From contig JAWXBW010000048.1 in assembly GCA_034440395.1 (NCBI GenBank), positions 1 through 64,000 on the forward strand: a stretch of DNA of 64,000 nucleotides, written 5' to 3'. The stretch's first letter is position 1. Each line of letters begins with the position of its first letter. A program made the position numbers and the translations under genes. Below, in pieces: positions 1-6,710 of the stretch. The DNA comes from JAAUTS01 sp034440395 (lineage in GTDB: Bacteria > Verrucomicrobiota > Verrucomicrobiia > Methylacidiphilales > JAAUTS01). The notes under the pieces were generated by a model that searched no databases, was not told the DNA's origin, and was given only the letters and a program-made list of their open reading frames with translations.

Positions 1-34
1 TCTGGGGACATAGGTAACACTAAAATGGCAAACT

Positions 35-379
35 ATGCCATGGAAAGAAGTGTTACTGATGGAATCGAAACTAAAGTTTGTAAGTTTAGCTGGGAGCGAC
101 CGCTTTACGGTGAGGGAGCTGTGCCAAGAGTTTGGTGTAAGCCGTAAGACGGGTCATAAATGGATCAAGAGATATGAAGCTGAAGGAAGTGGGGGATTGG
201 CTCAAAGGAGTCGTAGTCCTAAACATAGTCCACAGAGAACATCTCAAAGAGTGGAAAGACTCTTGGTGAAAGAACGACGGCATCAACCCACGTGGGGTCC
301 CAAGAAGTGGGCTGAGAGCTTGAAACAAAGTTTAAAAATTAAAGATCTATTGCGCGGGGTCAGTCCTGAATGGCACTAA
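35..379 (+). pseudogene. IS481-family transposase, N-terminal fragment
   Basis: The first ~95 codons match the helix-turn-helix start of IS481 transposases: the opening MPWKE, then RELCQEFGVSRKTGHKWIKRY, a Gly/Ser/Arg-rich linker and HQPTWGPKKW. Full members are about 300-400 residues and end in a DDE catalytic domain. Here the similarity stops near residue 100 and a stop follows at 379, so the whole catalytic domain is missing. It could at most make a DNA-binding fragment. The family call rests on remembered motifs. Confidence 0.75.
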
Positions 380-393
380 GATAAGCCTATGGC

Positions 394-469
394 CTCCTTA
401 ATTTTGAATGACTTAGACAAGGAAGGGTATCCCAAAACCGCCTTATCTAAGTCATTCAAAATTAAGGAG
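394..469. repeat. Perfect 24-bp-arm palindrome (hairpin element)
   Basis: Bases 394-417 and 446-469 are exact reverse complements (24 bp). They are separated by a 28-base centre that itself contains AAGG/CCTT and a GGG-TAT-CCC mini-hairpin. As RNA or single-stranded DNA it would form a very stable cruciform. It lies at the junction of the IS481-like and ISAs1-like transposase fragments. It may be a small palindromic repeat element or the scar of an inverted duplication. Confidence 0.85.
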
Positions 470-470
470 A

Positions 471-629
471 CAATATCTTCACCGTTCAAATCTGGCTCTG
501 TTGCGCAAATGGGCTTTGAACCTTATCAGCAAGGACATCACCCATCGAGCCAAAAGCGTAAAGTTCCGCCTCAAAGCGGCTGTTTGGTCTGAGACCTATC
601 TTCGCATCCTCTTAGCCTCAACTACTTAA
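471..629 (+). pseudogene. ISAs1-like transposase, C-terminal fragment
   Basis: In the frame ending with TAA at 627-629 the DNA encodes NLALLRKWALNLISKD, then a basic stretch, then SETYLRILLAS. This resembles the end of ISAs1-family transposases (N-hAVLRRhALNLh-x-D ... YLLKLL). No start codon or upstream DDE domain is present in this frame. It is a remnant of a different transposase from the one at 35-379. The family assignment is by pattern memory and is moderate. Confidence 0.5.
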
Positions 630-663
630 TTTGCGTTCGCCCTGTGTCCCCAAACCATACCCC

Positions 664-692
664 TTGCGTTCTCTGATCTTTGGGATTACAAT
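664..692 (+). promoter_or_regulatory. Sigma-70 type promoter, possible leaderless start
   Basis: TTGCGT at 664-669 and TACAAT at 687-692 are separated by exactly 17 bases. Transcription would begin around 698-700, at the ATG at 699, which would give a leaderless mRNA. No Shine-Dalgarno sequence is visible before this ATG, which fits. Confidence 0.5.
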
Positions 693-698
693 GTGCTT

Positions 699-1070
699 AT
701 GTCTTATAAGCTAAAAGCTTTACTAGCTGGAGTCATTGGACTATCGGCTTTCGTGACTTTTTGCTGTTGTGATGCGGAAGCCAAACCTTTTGCGACCCAT
801 GGCTGCTGCAACGCCGCCCCTGTGCCGCTTCACGAGAAGGACAACTGCCTAAGTTGCCCCCACCATAACCCCTACGTACGATTCTTGGATAAGGTTCAGG
901 CCGTCTCTCTGAAAGCAGATCCAACACCTTTACCGGTCTGCTACTTGGATAATCTAGGATTAGCCGCTTTTAAATTTTCTACCGGCAAAGAAGACTCCCT
1001 TCCTCTACGTGCAGCGGAGGGAAGTCCCCCGGTGGATCTCACCATTCTCTATCTCGTCCTGAGGCCTTGA
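699..1070 (+). CDS. Secreted cysteine-containing hypothetical protein
   Basis: A 123-residue protein if the ATG at 699 is used; a GTG lies two codons earlier at 693. It begins with a basic residue and a hydrophobic stretch (LKALLAGVIGLSAFVTF) followed by CCC and DAEAKP, consistent with a signal peptide. The mature part has HGCC and NCLSCPHHN, and ends with PPVDLTILYLVLRP. The paired cysteines and histidines suggest metal or redox binding, but I do not recognise the family. It is followed about 115 bases downstream by an even more cysteine-rich secreted peptide, so the two may share a role. Confidence 0.6.
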   Translation: MSYKLKALLAGVIGLSAFVTFCCCDAEAKPFATHGCCNAAPVPLHEKDNCLSCPHHNPYVRFLDKVQAVSLKADPTPLPVCYLDNLGLAAFKFSTGKEDSLPLRAAEGSPPVDLTILYLVLRP

Positions 1071-1185
1071 TTAAGCGGGTGTGGGTCAGGCTTTCCTGGT
1101 GTTTGTCGCCAGACCCCTTTTCTTCCCTGAGACAACACAAGTGATTCAGTAAAAAAACAAAACTTTATTTAAGGAAAATTGGATT

Positions 1186-1347
1186 ATGAAAAAAACATTG
1201 TTAATTTTAGCTGCAGTAGCTCTGTCTTTACCTGCGTTGTTCGTTTCCACCTCACAAGCTGCAGGAAAATCCTGCCAGGATTGTTGTTATGAGTGTGTGG
1301 AATGCTGCAAGTCTGGCTGTAGCAGCTGCGAAAAGTGCAATAAGTAA
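1186..1347 (+). CDS. Small secreted nine-cysteine peptide (metallothionein-like pattern)
   Basis: A 53-residue reading frame. Residues 1-26 form a textbook signal peptide: MKK, a hydrophobic core, then STSQA before AGKS. The ~27-residue mature part has nine cysteines at positions 30, 33, 34, 37, 40, 41, 45, 48 and 51, arranged mostly as CxxC and CxxCC. That spacing is typical of metal-cluster peptides, although classic bacterial metallothioneins are cytoplasmic. AAGGA at 1171-1175 is a plausible ribosome-binding site. An intrinsic terminator follows 30 bases after the stop, which supports a real short transcript. Function is unknown; metal binding in the periplasm is inference. Confidence 0.75.
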   Translation: MKKTLLILAAVALSLPALFVSTSQAAGKSCQDCCYECVECCKSGCSSCEKCNK

Positions 1348-1377
1348 CTTCTCCGGTTTTTAAACCGGAACAAGGGA

Positions 1378-1407
1378 AGCCCGGCAGGAAACTGCCGGGC
1401 TTTTTTT
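1378..1407 (+). terminator. Intrinsic terminator
   Basis: AGCCCGGCAG and CTGCCGGGCT form a perfect 10-bp GC-rich stem with a GAAA tetraloop, followed by seven T. It sits 30 bases after the stop of the nine-cysteine peptide. A weaker hairpin (TCCGGTTT/AAACCGGA, near 1352-1369) precedes it. Confidence 0.95.
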
Positions 1408-1568
1408 GCGTATTTGCTGTGGTATGGTCCGGTGCTAATATGGGGTCAGCGACCACGACAAAAAGTCAGGGCGGGCATGTCTTGGGTGTTCGCTAAGGTG
1501 GTTCCATGGGGATGCACGAATTGCTTATTGGCAAAGGGCGGGGGAGTTGCTTTGCTTCTAGTTGAATC

Positions 1569-2639
1569 ATGAAAGCTAACTCGTCTTCTTTTTTAGAATC
1601 CCTCCTTGATACGTATGGTCTCTCGGGCTGGGAGAGTGCCGTGCAAAAGAAGTGGCTGGACTATGTCTCAACCTTTGCCGATGAAACGGGCTCGGATGCT
1701 TATGGGAATGCCTATGCCATAATCAATCCTACGGGCAGTCCGCGTATCATGGTAGTGGGCCATGCCGATGAAATTGGGTATCAGGTTAATCACATCACGG
1801 CCGAGGGGTTTCTTTACATTGTGCGAGTCGGCGGAACGGATGTGTCCTTAGCTCGTGGGCAACGTGTCTTGGTGCATGGGGGGAAGGGTTCTGTTACGGG
1901 TGTCATCGGTAGTTTGCCTATACATTTGCAAAAGGAGAAAGGTAAGGAAAATCATGTAGAAATTCATGATTTATTCGTGGACATAGGTGCTAGCTCTAAG
2001 GCGGACGCATTAAAGCAGGTGGACGTGGGGGATCCGATTACGTTTAAGATTTCTTGGGACAGGTTAGGGAAGGATCTCTACACGGCGCGAGCGGCAGACA
2101 ATAGGATAGGAATTTTTGCTGCGGCGGAGACATTGCGCCGTTGCTCAGAGCTAAAGAAGCTCAATGCCTGCGTCATGGCGGTTTCTACGATTCAAGAGGA
2201 AAATGGTTTATATGGTGCCAGCATGGTGGGACATTCGTTAAAGCCTGATGCGGCACTTGTGTTCGACGTGGGTCACGCCACAGATACGCCCGTTTGCGAT
2301 TATAAAAAGCATGGAGAAATTCATTTGGGCAAGGGACCTGTGATTAGTAAGGGGAGCGTGAATCATCCTGTGCTGGTGGATCGTTTATTAAAAACAGCAT
2401 TGAAGCAGAAGATATCAATTCAGTTAGCAACGGACCCTCGTGGCTCAGGCACGGATGCGGATGCGATCTTCTTGCAACGTGGTGGGGTGCCTTGTGCGGT
2501 GGTAAGTTTACCGAATCGTTATATGCATTCGACGGCAGAAGTTTTTCACGCAGGAGATTTACAGGCCATGAGTCGCTTGAGTGCCGCATTTATTGAGTCG
2601 ATTGCTGTAAATGAGAGTTTCCAAGTGAAAATTCGCTGA
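1569..2639 (+). CDS. M42 family metallo-aminopeptidase
   Basis: A 356-residue protein matching the M42 glutamyl-aminopeptidase / FrvX family, cytoplasmic dinuclear Zn or Co peptidases that trim peptides. Visible metal and catalytic residues are H65 in VVGHADEIG, D177 in ARAADNRIG, the E210-E211 pair in QEENGLYGA, D233 in FDVGHATD and H320 in NRYMHSTAEV. Length is normal for the family. The glyoxalase gene follows after 15 bases on the same strand, so the two may be cotranscribed. Substrate preference cannot be read from the sequence. Confidence 0.9.
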   Translation: MKANSSSFLESLLDTYGLSGWESAVQKKWLDYVSTFADETGSDAYGNAYAIINPTGSPRIMVVGHADEIGYQVNHITAEGFLYIVRVGGTDVSLARGQRVLVHGGKGSVTGVIGSLPIHLQKEKGKENHVEIHDLFVDIGASSKADALKQVDVGDPITFKISWDRLGKDLYTARAADNRIGIFAAAETLRRCSELKKLNACVMAVSTIQEENGLYGASMVGHSLKPDAALVFDVGHATDTPVCDYKKHGEIHLGKGPVISKGSVNHPVLVDRLLKTALKQKISIQLATDPRGSGTDADAIFLQRGGVPCAVVSLPNRYMHSTAEVFHAGDLQAMSRLSAAFIESIAVNESFQVKIR

Positions 2640-2654
2640 TAGTATAGTAGCTCC

Positions 2655-3038
2655 ATGATTAAACGCCTTCTCCACACCCGTTACCGTGTCAGTGATTTAG
2701 CTAAGACTGTGACCTTTTATAAAGATGTGCTGGGACTGACCGAGCTGCGTCGGCATAAGTCGCCGCGCGGCTCTGAGTTGGTTTTCTTTCAGACCCCTGG
2801 CAGCGAGGAAGAGATCGAGATTTGCTGTTTTCCTTCGAGTGGACCCGTGCAGGTTCCAGCGGATTTAACTCATTTAGCCTTTGAGGTGGATGATTTAATG
2901 GCTTTTGAAAAAGTGGTGGCGGCCAAGGGTTATCCTTTTTCTGACGGGCCGACGGAGACGAGTTCGGGGAATTTAATCGCCTTTATCGATGCCCCGGAAG
3001 GCTACGAGATTGAGCTTATTCAAAAAGCAAAAAGTTAA
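2655..3038 (+). CDS. Glyoxalase I / VOC family protein
   Basis: 127 residues with the VOC (vicinal oxygen chelate) fold pattern: HTRYRVSDLAKTVTFYKDVLGL at the start, LTHLAFEVDD in the middle and APEGYEIELIQ at the end. Probable metal ligands are H7, the Glu in EEIEI, H75-region in LTHLAF and the Glu in YEIELI. This arrangement fits lactoylglutathione lyase (methylglyoxal detoxification), but other VOC activities cannot be excluded. rpe follows only nine bases after the stop. Confidence 0.8.
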   Translation: MIKRLLHTRYRVSDLAKTVTFYKDVLGLTELRRHKSPRGSELVFFQTPGSEEEIEICCFPSSGPVQVPADLTHLAFEVDDLMAFEKVVAAKGYPFSDGPTETSSGNLIAFIDAPEGYEIELIQKAKS

Positions 3039-3047
3039 TTTACGACG

Positions 3048-3731
3048 ATGAACCGTCCTCTTATTATAGCTCCGTCGATGCTGGCCTCGGACATATCTTG
3101 TCTAGGGGCTGAGGCTAAACGTGCCATGAGAGGTGGGGCGGATTGGTTGCACATCGATATTATGGATGGTCATTTCGTTCCCAATTTATCCTTCGGGGTG
3201 GAGATCGTCCATATGCTGCGCCGTCAAGTGGAGGATGCGACTTTGGATGTACACCTCATGATCGACCAGCCTGATCGTTACGCACGAACATTCATCGAGG
3301 CGGGAGCTGATGTATTAACGGTTCATCTGGAAGCTAATCATAAGACTGCTCGTACTCTTGGCATTATACGTGATATGGGTTGTAAAGTGGGGCTCGCCCT
3401 GAATCCCTTGACGGAGATCGAGCATGCCTTACCCTTACTTCATCATATTGACCTCTTACTTTGCATGACGGTAAATCCAGGATTCGGCGGACAGCCCTTC
3501 ATTATTGAGGTGTTGGAAAAAATACGAGTGGCACGTCGCTACATTCTTGATCATCAACTCAACGTCGATATCGAAGTCGATGGTGGAGTGAATGAAATCA
3601 CCGCGGGACCTTCCGTCACCGCAGGAGCCAATGTGCTCGTTGCAGGAACCTCTTTATTTCGCCAAAAAGACATGGGAGAGGCCATCCTCTCCATGCGAGC
3701 CAAAGCAAGCATTGTGGCATCTGCTGGTTAA
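3048..3731 (+). CDS. rpe: Ribulose-phosphate 3-epimerase
   Basis: 227 residues, the usual length. It interconverts ribulose-5-phosphate and xylulose-5-phosphate in the pentose phosphate pathway. Family signatures seen: IIAPSMLASD at the N-terminus, WLHIDIMDGHFVPNLSFG, VHLMID, VNPGFGGQPF (phosphate-binding loop) and DIEVDGGVN. The catalytic Asp pair lies in HIDIMDG and VEVDGG-type strands. It sits between the glyoxalase gene and lepA on the same strand. Confidence 0.95.
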   Translation: MNRPLIIAPSMLASDISCLGAEAKRAMRGGADWLHIDIMDGHFVPNLSFGVEIVHMLRRQVEDATLDVHLMIDQPDRYARTFIEAGADVLTVHLEANHKTARTLGIIRDMGCKVGLALNPLTEIEHALPLLHHIDLLLCMTVNPGFGGQPFIIEVLEKIRVARRYILDHQLNVDIEVDGGVNEITAGPSVTAGANVLVAGTSLFRQKDMGEAILSMRAKASIVASAG

Positions 3732-3760
3732 GTATTAAAGTCGTCATTCCCTAGGAAACT

Positions 3761-5554
3761 ATGTCCAGAGAGCTAACTCGTAACTTTTGTATCATCGCCC
3801 ACATCGACCATGGTAAGACCACGCTGTCTGATCGTCTCCTGCAAAAAACAGGAACCATCGAGCTGCGTCAAATGCAGGATCAGCTACTTGATTCGATGGA
3901 TCTAGAGCGTGAACGCGGCATCACGATCAAAGCGCATCCTGTGACCATGCACTATAAGGCTAAGGACGGTCTTACCTATCGCTTGAATTTAATTGATACG
4001 CCAGGGCATGTCGATTTTTCCTACGAAGTTTCTCGTAGCTTGCAAGCCTGTGAGGGTGCGATCCTTATTGTTGATGCAGCCCAAGGCGTGGAAGCTCAGA
4101 CGGTGGCGAACTTGAATTTAGCTTTAAAGCAAAACTTAACGATTATTCCCGTCATCAATAAAATAGATCTCCCGAACGCTGACATCCCAATGGCGAAAAA
4201 ACAGTTGGAAGATATCCTATCTATTTCGGCAGAGGATGCCATACCAGCCAGTGCTAAAGCGGGGATCGGGATTGATGAGATTTTAGAAGCTGTCGTCGCA
4301 CGTATACCCGCGCCTCAAGACACGGGCGACACTATCCTGCGTTGTTTGGTGTTTGACTCCGTCTTTGATACCTACCGGGGCGTGATCGCCTATGTGCGAG
4401 TAATCTCGGGGGAAATAAAAGAAGGCACACCCATATTATTGATGCAGACCAATGCACGTTATGAAGTCAAGGAAGTGGGAAATTTTGCGCCTAAGATGAC
4501 TAAGTGCGGCGTGCTCAGACCTGGGGATACAGGATACGTGGTGGCTAACATTAAAACCGCTGGCGAACTAAAAATTGGCGATACCGTCACCAGTTCGATC
4601 AATCGGGCTACGGAAGCCTTGCCAGGATTTAAAGAAATTCACCCTATGGTGTTTTCTGGAATCTACCCGATTAACAGTGCCGATTTCGAGCAGTTAAAGA
4701 ATGCGCTTTATAAACTCCAACTCAACGACGCCGCCTTGGCCTTCACTCAAGAAAGCTCCGTGGCTCTAGGCTTCGGCTTTCGCTGCGGTTTTTTGGGCCT
4801 GCTTCACATGGAGATCGTGCAGGAACGCTTACGTCGTGAATACGACATGGACATTATTTCCACTTACCCGAGCGTGGTCTATGAAGTTTATAAAACAAAT
4901 GGCGAAAAGCTTTTAGTGGATAACCCAACCTATCTACCTGATCCTGCCAGTATTGAAGAAATCCGTGAGCCCATGGTGCGTGTCTTCCTTCTTTGCCCGA
5001 ACGAATCCATCGGCGACGTGCTCCAGCTCATGCAGGAAAGGCGAGGGGAGTGCGGACATACAGAGTCGCTCGATGCCCGTCGTGTTATGCTCACCATGGA
5101 CATCCCCTTAAATGAAATCCTTGTTGATTTCAACGATAAGATTAAAACCATGACTCGCGGCTATGGCTCGATGGATTATGAATTTATTCCTTACAAAACC
5201 AATGACCTCGTCAAGCTGGACATCATGGTTAACGGCGAGCCGATGGATGCGTTTTCCATGATCGTGCATCGCGATAAGGCTGAGGCAAGGGGACGCCACC
5301 TGACCGCTAAGCTAAAAGAAGTTATCCCGCCCCAGCTCTTTAAAGTCGCCCTCCAAGCCTCCATCGGAGCTAAGATTATCGCTCGCGAAGACGTTAAAGT
5401 GGTTGGTAAGAATGTGATCGCTAAGTGCTACGGCGGCGATATCAGTCGTAAACGTAAATTACTTGAAAAACAAAAAGAAGGTAAGAAGCGGATGAAAACA
5501 TTCGGTAAAGTGAACATTCCTCAAGAAGCTTTTATGCAAGTTCTAAAATCTTGA
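3761..5554 (+). CDS. lepA: Elongation factor 4 (back-translocase GTPase)
   Basis: 597 residues, full length. The GTPase domain shows AHIDHGKTTL (G1, residues 13-22), RERGIT (G2), DTPGHVDF (G3) and NKIDLP (G4). The C-terminal LepA-specific domain includes GGDISRKRKLLEKQKEGKKR. EF4 acts on ribosomes, promoting back-translocation under stress. lepB starts 25 bases downstream, the classical lepA-lepB pairing. Confidence 0.97.
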   Translation: MSRELTRNFCIIAHIDHGKTTLSDRLLQKTGTIELRQMQDQLLDSMDLERERGITIKAHPVTMHYKAKDGLTYRLNLIDTPGHVDFSYEVSRSLQACEGAILIVDAAQGVEAQTVANLNLALKQNLTIIPVINKIDLPNADIPMAKKQLEDILSISAEDAIPASAKAGIGIDEILEAVVARIPAPQDTGDTILRCLVFDSVFDTYRGVIAYVRVISGEIKEGTPILLMQTNARYEVKEVGNFAPKMTKCGVLRPGDTGYVVANIKTAGELKIGDTVTSSINRATEALPGFKEIHPMVFSGIYPINSADFEQLKNALYKLQLNDAALAFTQESSVALGFGFRCGFLGLLHMEIVQERLRREYDMDIISTYPSVVYEVYKTNGEKLLVDNPTYLPDPASIEEIREPMVRVFLLCPNESIGDVLQLMQERRGECGHTESLDARRVMLTMDIPLNEILVDFNDKIKTMTRGYGSMDYEFIPYKTNDLVKLDIMVNGEPMDAFSMIVHRDKAEARGRHLTAKLKEVIPPQLFKVALQASIGAKIIAREDVKVVGKNVIAKCYGGDISRKRKLLEKQKEGKKRMKTFGKVNIPQEAFMQVLKS

Positions 5555-5579
5555 TAGCGAATGACTAAGGAATTTTATT

Positions 5580-6695
5580 ATGAAGTTTAAAGAAGAAATA
5601 GCGGAGTATTTACATTTCCTGCGTAAAAAGTGGAACTACACCCGTGATCTATTAAACCCGAAGCAGTTAGAAGAATTAACCAGTATTCAAGAAGAACTCG
5701 TCAGTCTGAGAATTGAGCGAGGTCAGTCTGAGGGCGAGCTGAAACGTTTAGAGTTGGTGAGGAAACGTGTGGCAAAGTTATTCCCAGATAACATGAAGGT
5801 TAATGGATGGGTGGAAAACGTAGAGGTTTTCTTCGTTGCCATCATTTTGGCCTTAGCCATTCGCACCTATCTCTATCAACCCTTTAAAATTCCAACGGAT
5901 TCCATGAAACCGACGCTATGGGGCATAGCCATGCAGAGCCATCCTGAACCGATGCCAAACATCGCACATCGAATTTTTGACCTTGCGGCTTATGGGAAAA
6001 GTTACCATGAGATCATTGCTAAAACGTCTGGCCAGATCCAGTCCATCGAAGAGGGCCGACTCTTTGGTTTCATACCTATCACCGTGACCAACATCGTTAT
6101 CGGTGAGCTTACCCATACCGTTGCCTGTAGCCGCATGGAATTATTTAAAGGAGCTCCGGAATTACTGCAAGGGGGACGGATGATAAAAGAGGGGGAAGTC
6201 CTAGGAAGATTTGAGCGGATTACGGGAGATCAGATTTTTGTCAATCGCTGGAGTTACCACTTTAGACTTCCACAGCAGGGAGAAGTCTTCGTCTTCACCA
6301 CTCACAATATTAAGAACATTCTTGACGGCCACGCCTATGGTTCTGAGCAATACTACATTAAGCGTTGCGTCGGTGTGCCTGGGGTTACCCTACAAATTGA
6401 TCCACCTTATTTACTCAGCAACGGTGAAATTCTTGGTAAGGATAATCTGGTTTTTGCACGAAACTACGCCCAAAAAGACGGCTACAGTGGTTACGTTTTT
6501 TTGCCCATGTCACGTTATCTAACAGGATTGGGTGAACAATCAAAGCTGCCAGACGATCAATTCTGGGCCATGGGTGATAATAGCCCCCAAAGCTCCGACA
6601 GCCGTGTCTGGGGTTTCGTGCCGAGAGAAAACCTGATCGGCACAGGTTCCTTTGTTTACTGGCCTTTTGGTAAACGCTGGGGAATCATCCGCTAA
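5580..6695 (+). CDS. lepB: Signal peptidase I with large insertion
   Basis: 371 residues. A cytoplasmic, partly helical N-terminus (1-78) precedes one membrane segment (about 82-97). The catalytic Ser is S108 in IPTDSMKPTL and the general-base Lys is K261 in YYIKRCVGVPG, followed by GDNSPQSSDSR. In typical bacterial enzymes Ser and Lys are about 50-60 residues apart; here about 150 residues separate them, giving an extra ~100-residue domain (about 115-215). ITGDQIFVNRWSY resumes the normal fold. Directly downstream of lepA. Confidence 0.95.
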   Translation: MKFKEEIAEYLHFLRKKWNYTRDLLNPKQLEELTSIQEELVSLRIERGQSEGELKRLELVRKRVAKLFPDNMKVNGWVENVEVFFVAIILALAIRTYLYQPFKIPTDSMKPTLWGIAMQSHPEPMPNIAHRIFDLAAYGKSYHEIIAKTSGQIQSIEEGRLFGFIPITVTNIVIGELTHTVACSRMELFKGAPELLQGGRMIKEGEVLGRFERITGDQIFVNRWSYHFRLPQQGEVFVFTTHNIKNILDGHAYGSEQYYIKRCVGVPGVTLQIDPPYLLSNGEILGKDNLVFARNYAQKDGYSGYVFLPMSRYLTGLGEQSKLPDDQFWAMGDNSPQSSDSRVWGFVPRENLIGTGSFVYWPFGKRWGIIR

Positions 6696-6710
6696 GTTAT
6701 CCTACGACGA

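Larger units (their letters stand above)
3..651. mobile_element. Decayed insertion sequence, IS481-like outer ends
   Basis: The segment is bounded by short inverted ends: TGGGGACA at 3-10 and its reverse complement TGTCCCCA at 644-651, with partial similarity continuing inwards. The left part encodes the start of an IS481-type transposase. The right part encodes the end of a different, ISAs1-like transposase. Between them is a long palindrome. No intact transposase remains, so the element is a fossil built from at least two events. The exact outer boundary on the left cannot be verified because the window begins there. Confidence 0.6.

Noticed and set aside
1410..1568. Possible small RNA between the terminator and the M42 peptidase
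   Set aside because: No match to tRNA, SRP RNA, tmRNA, 6S or RNase P landmarks and no terminator of its own.
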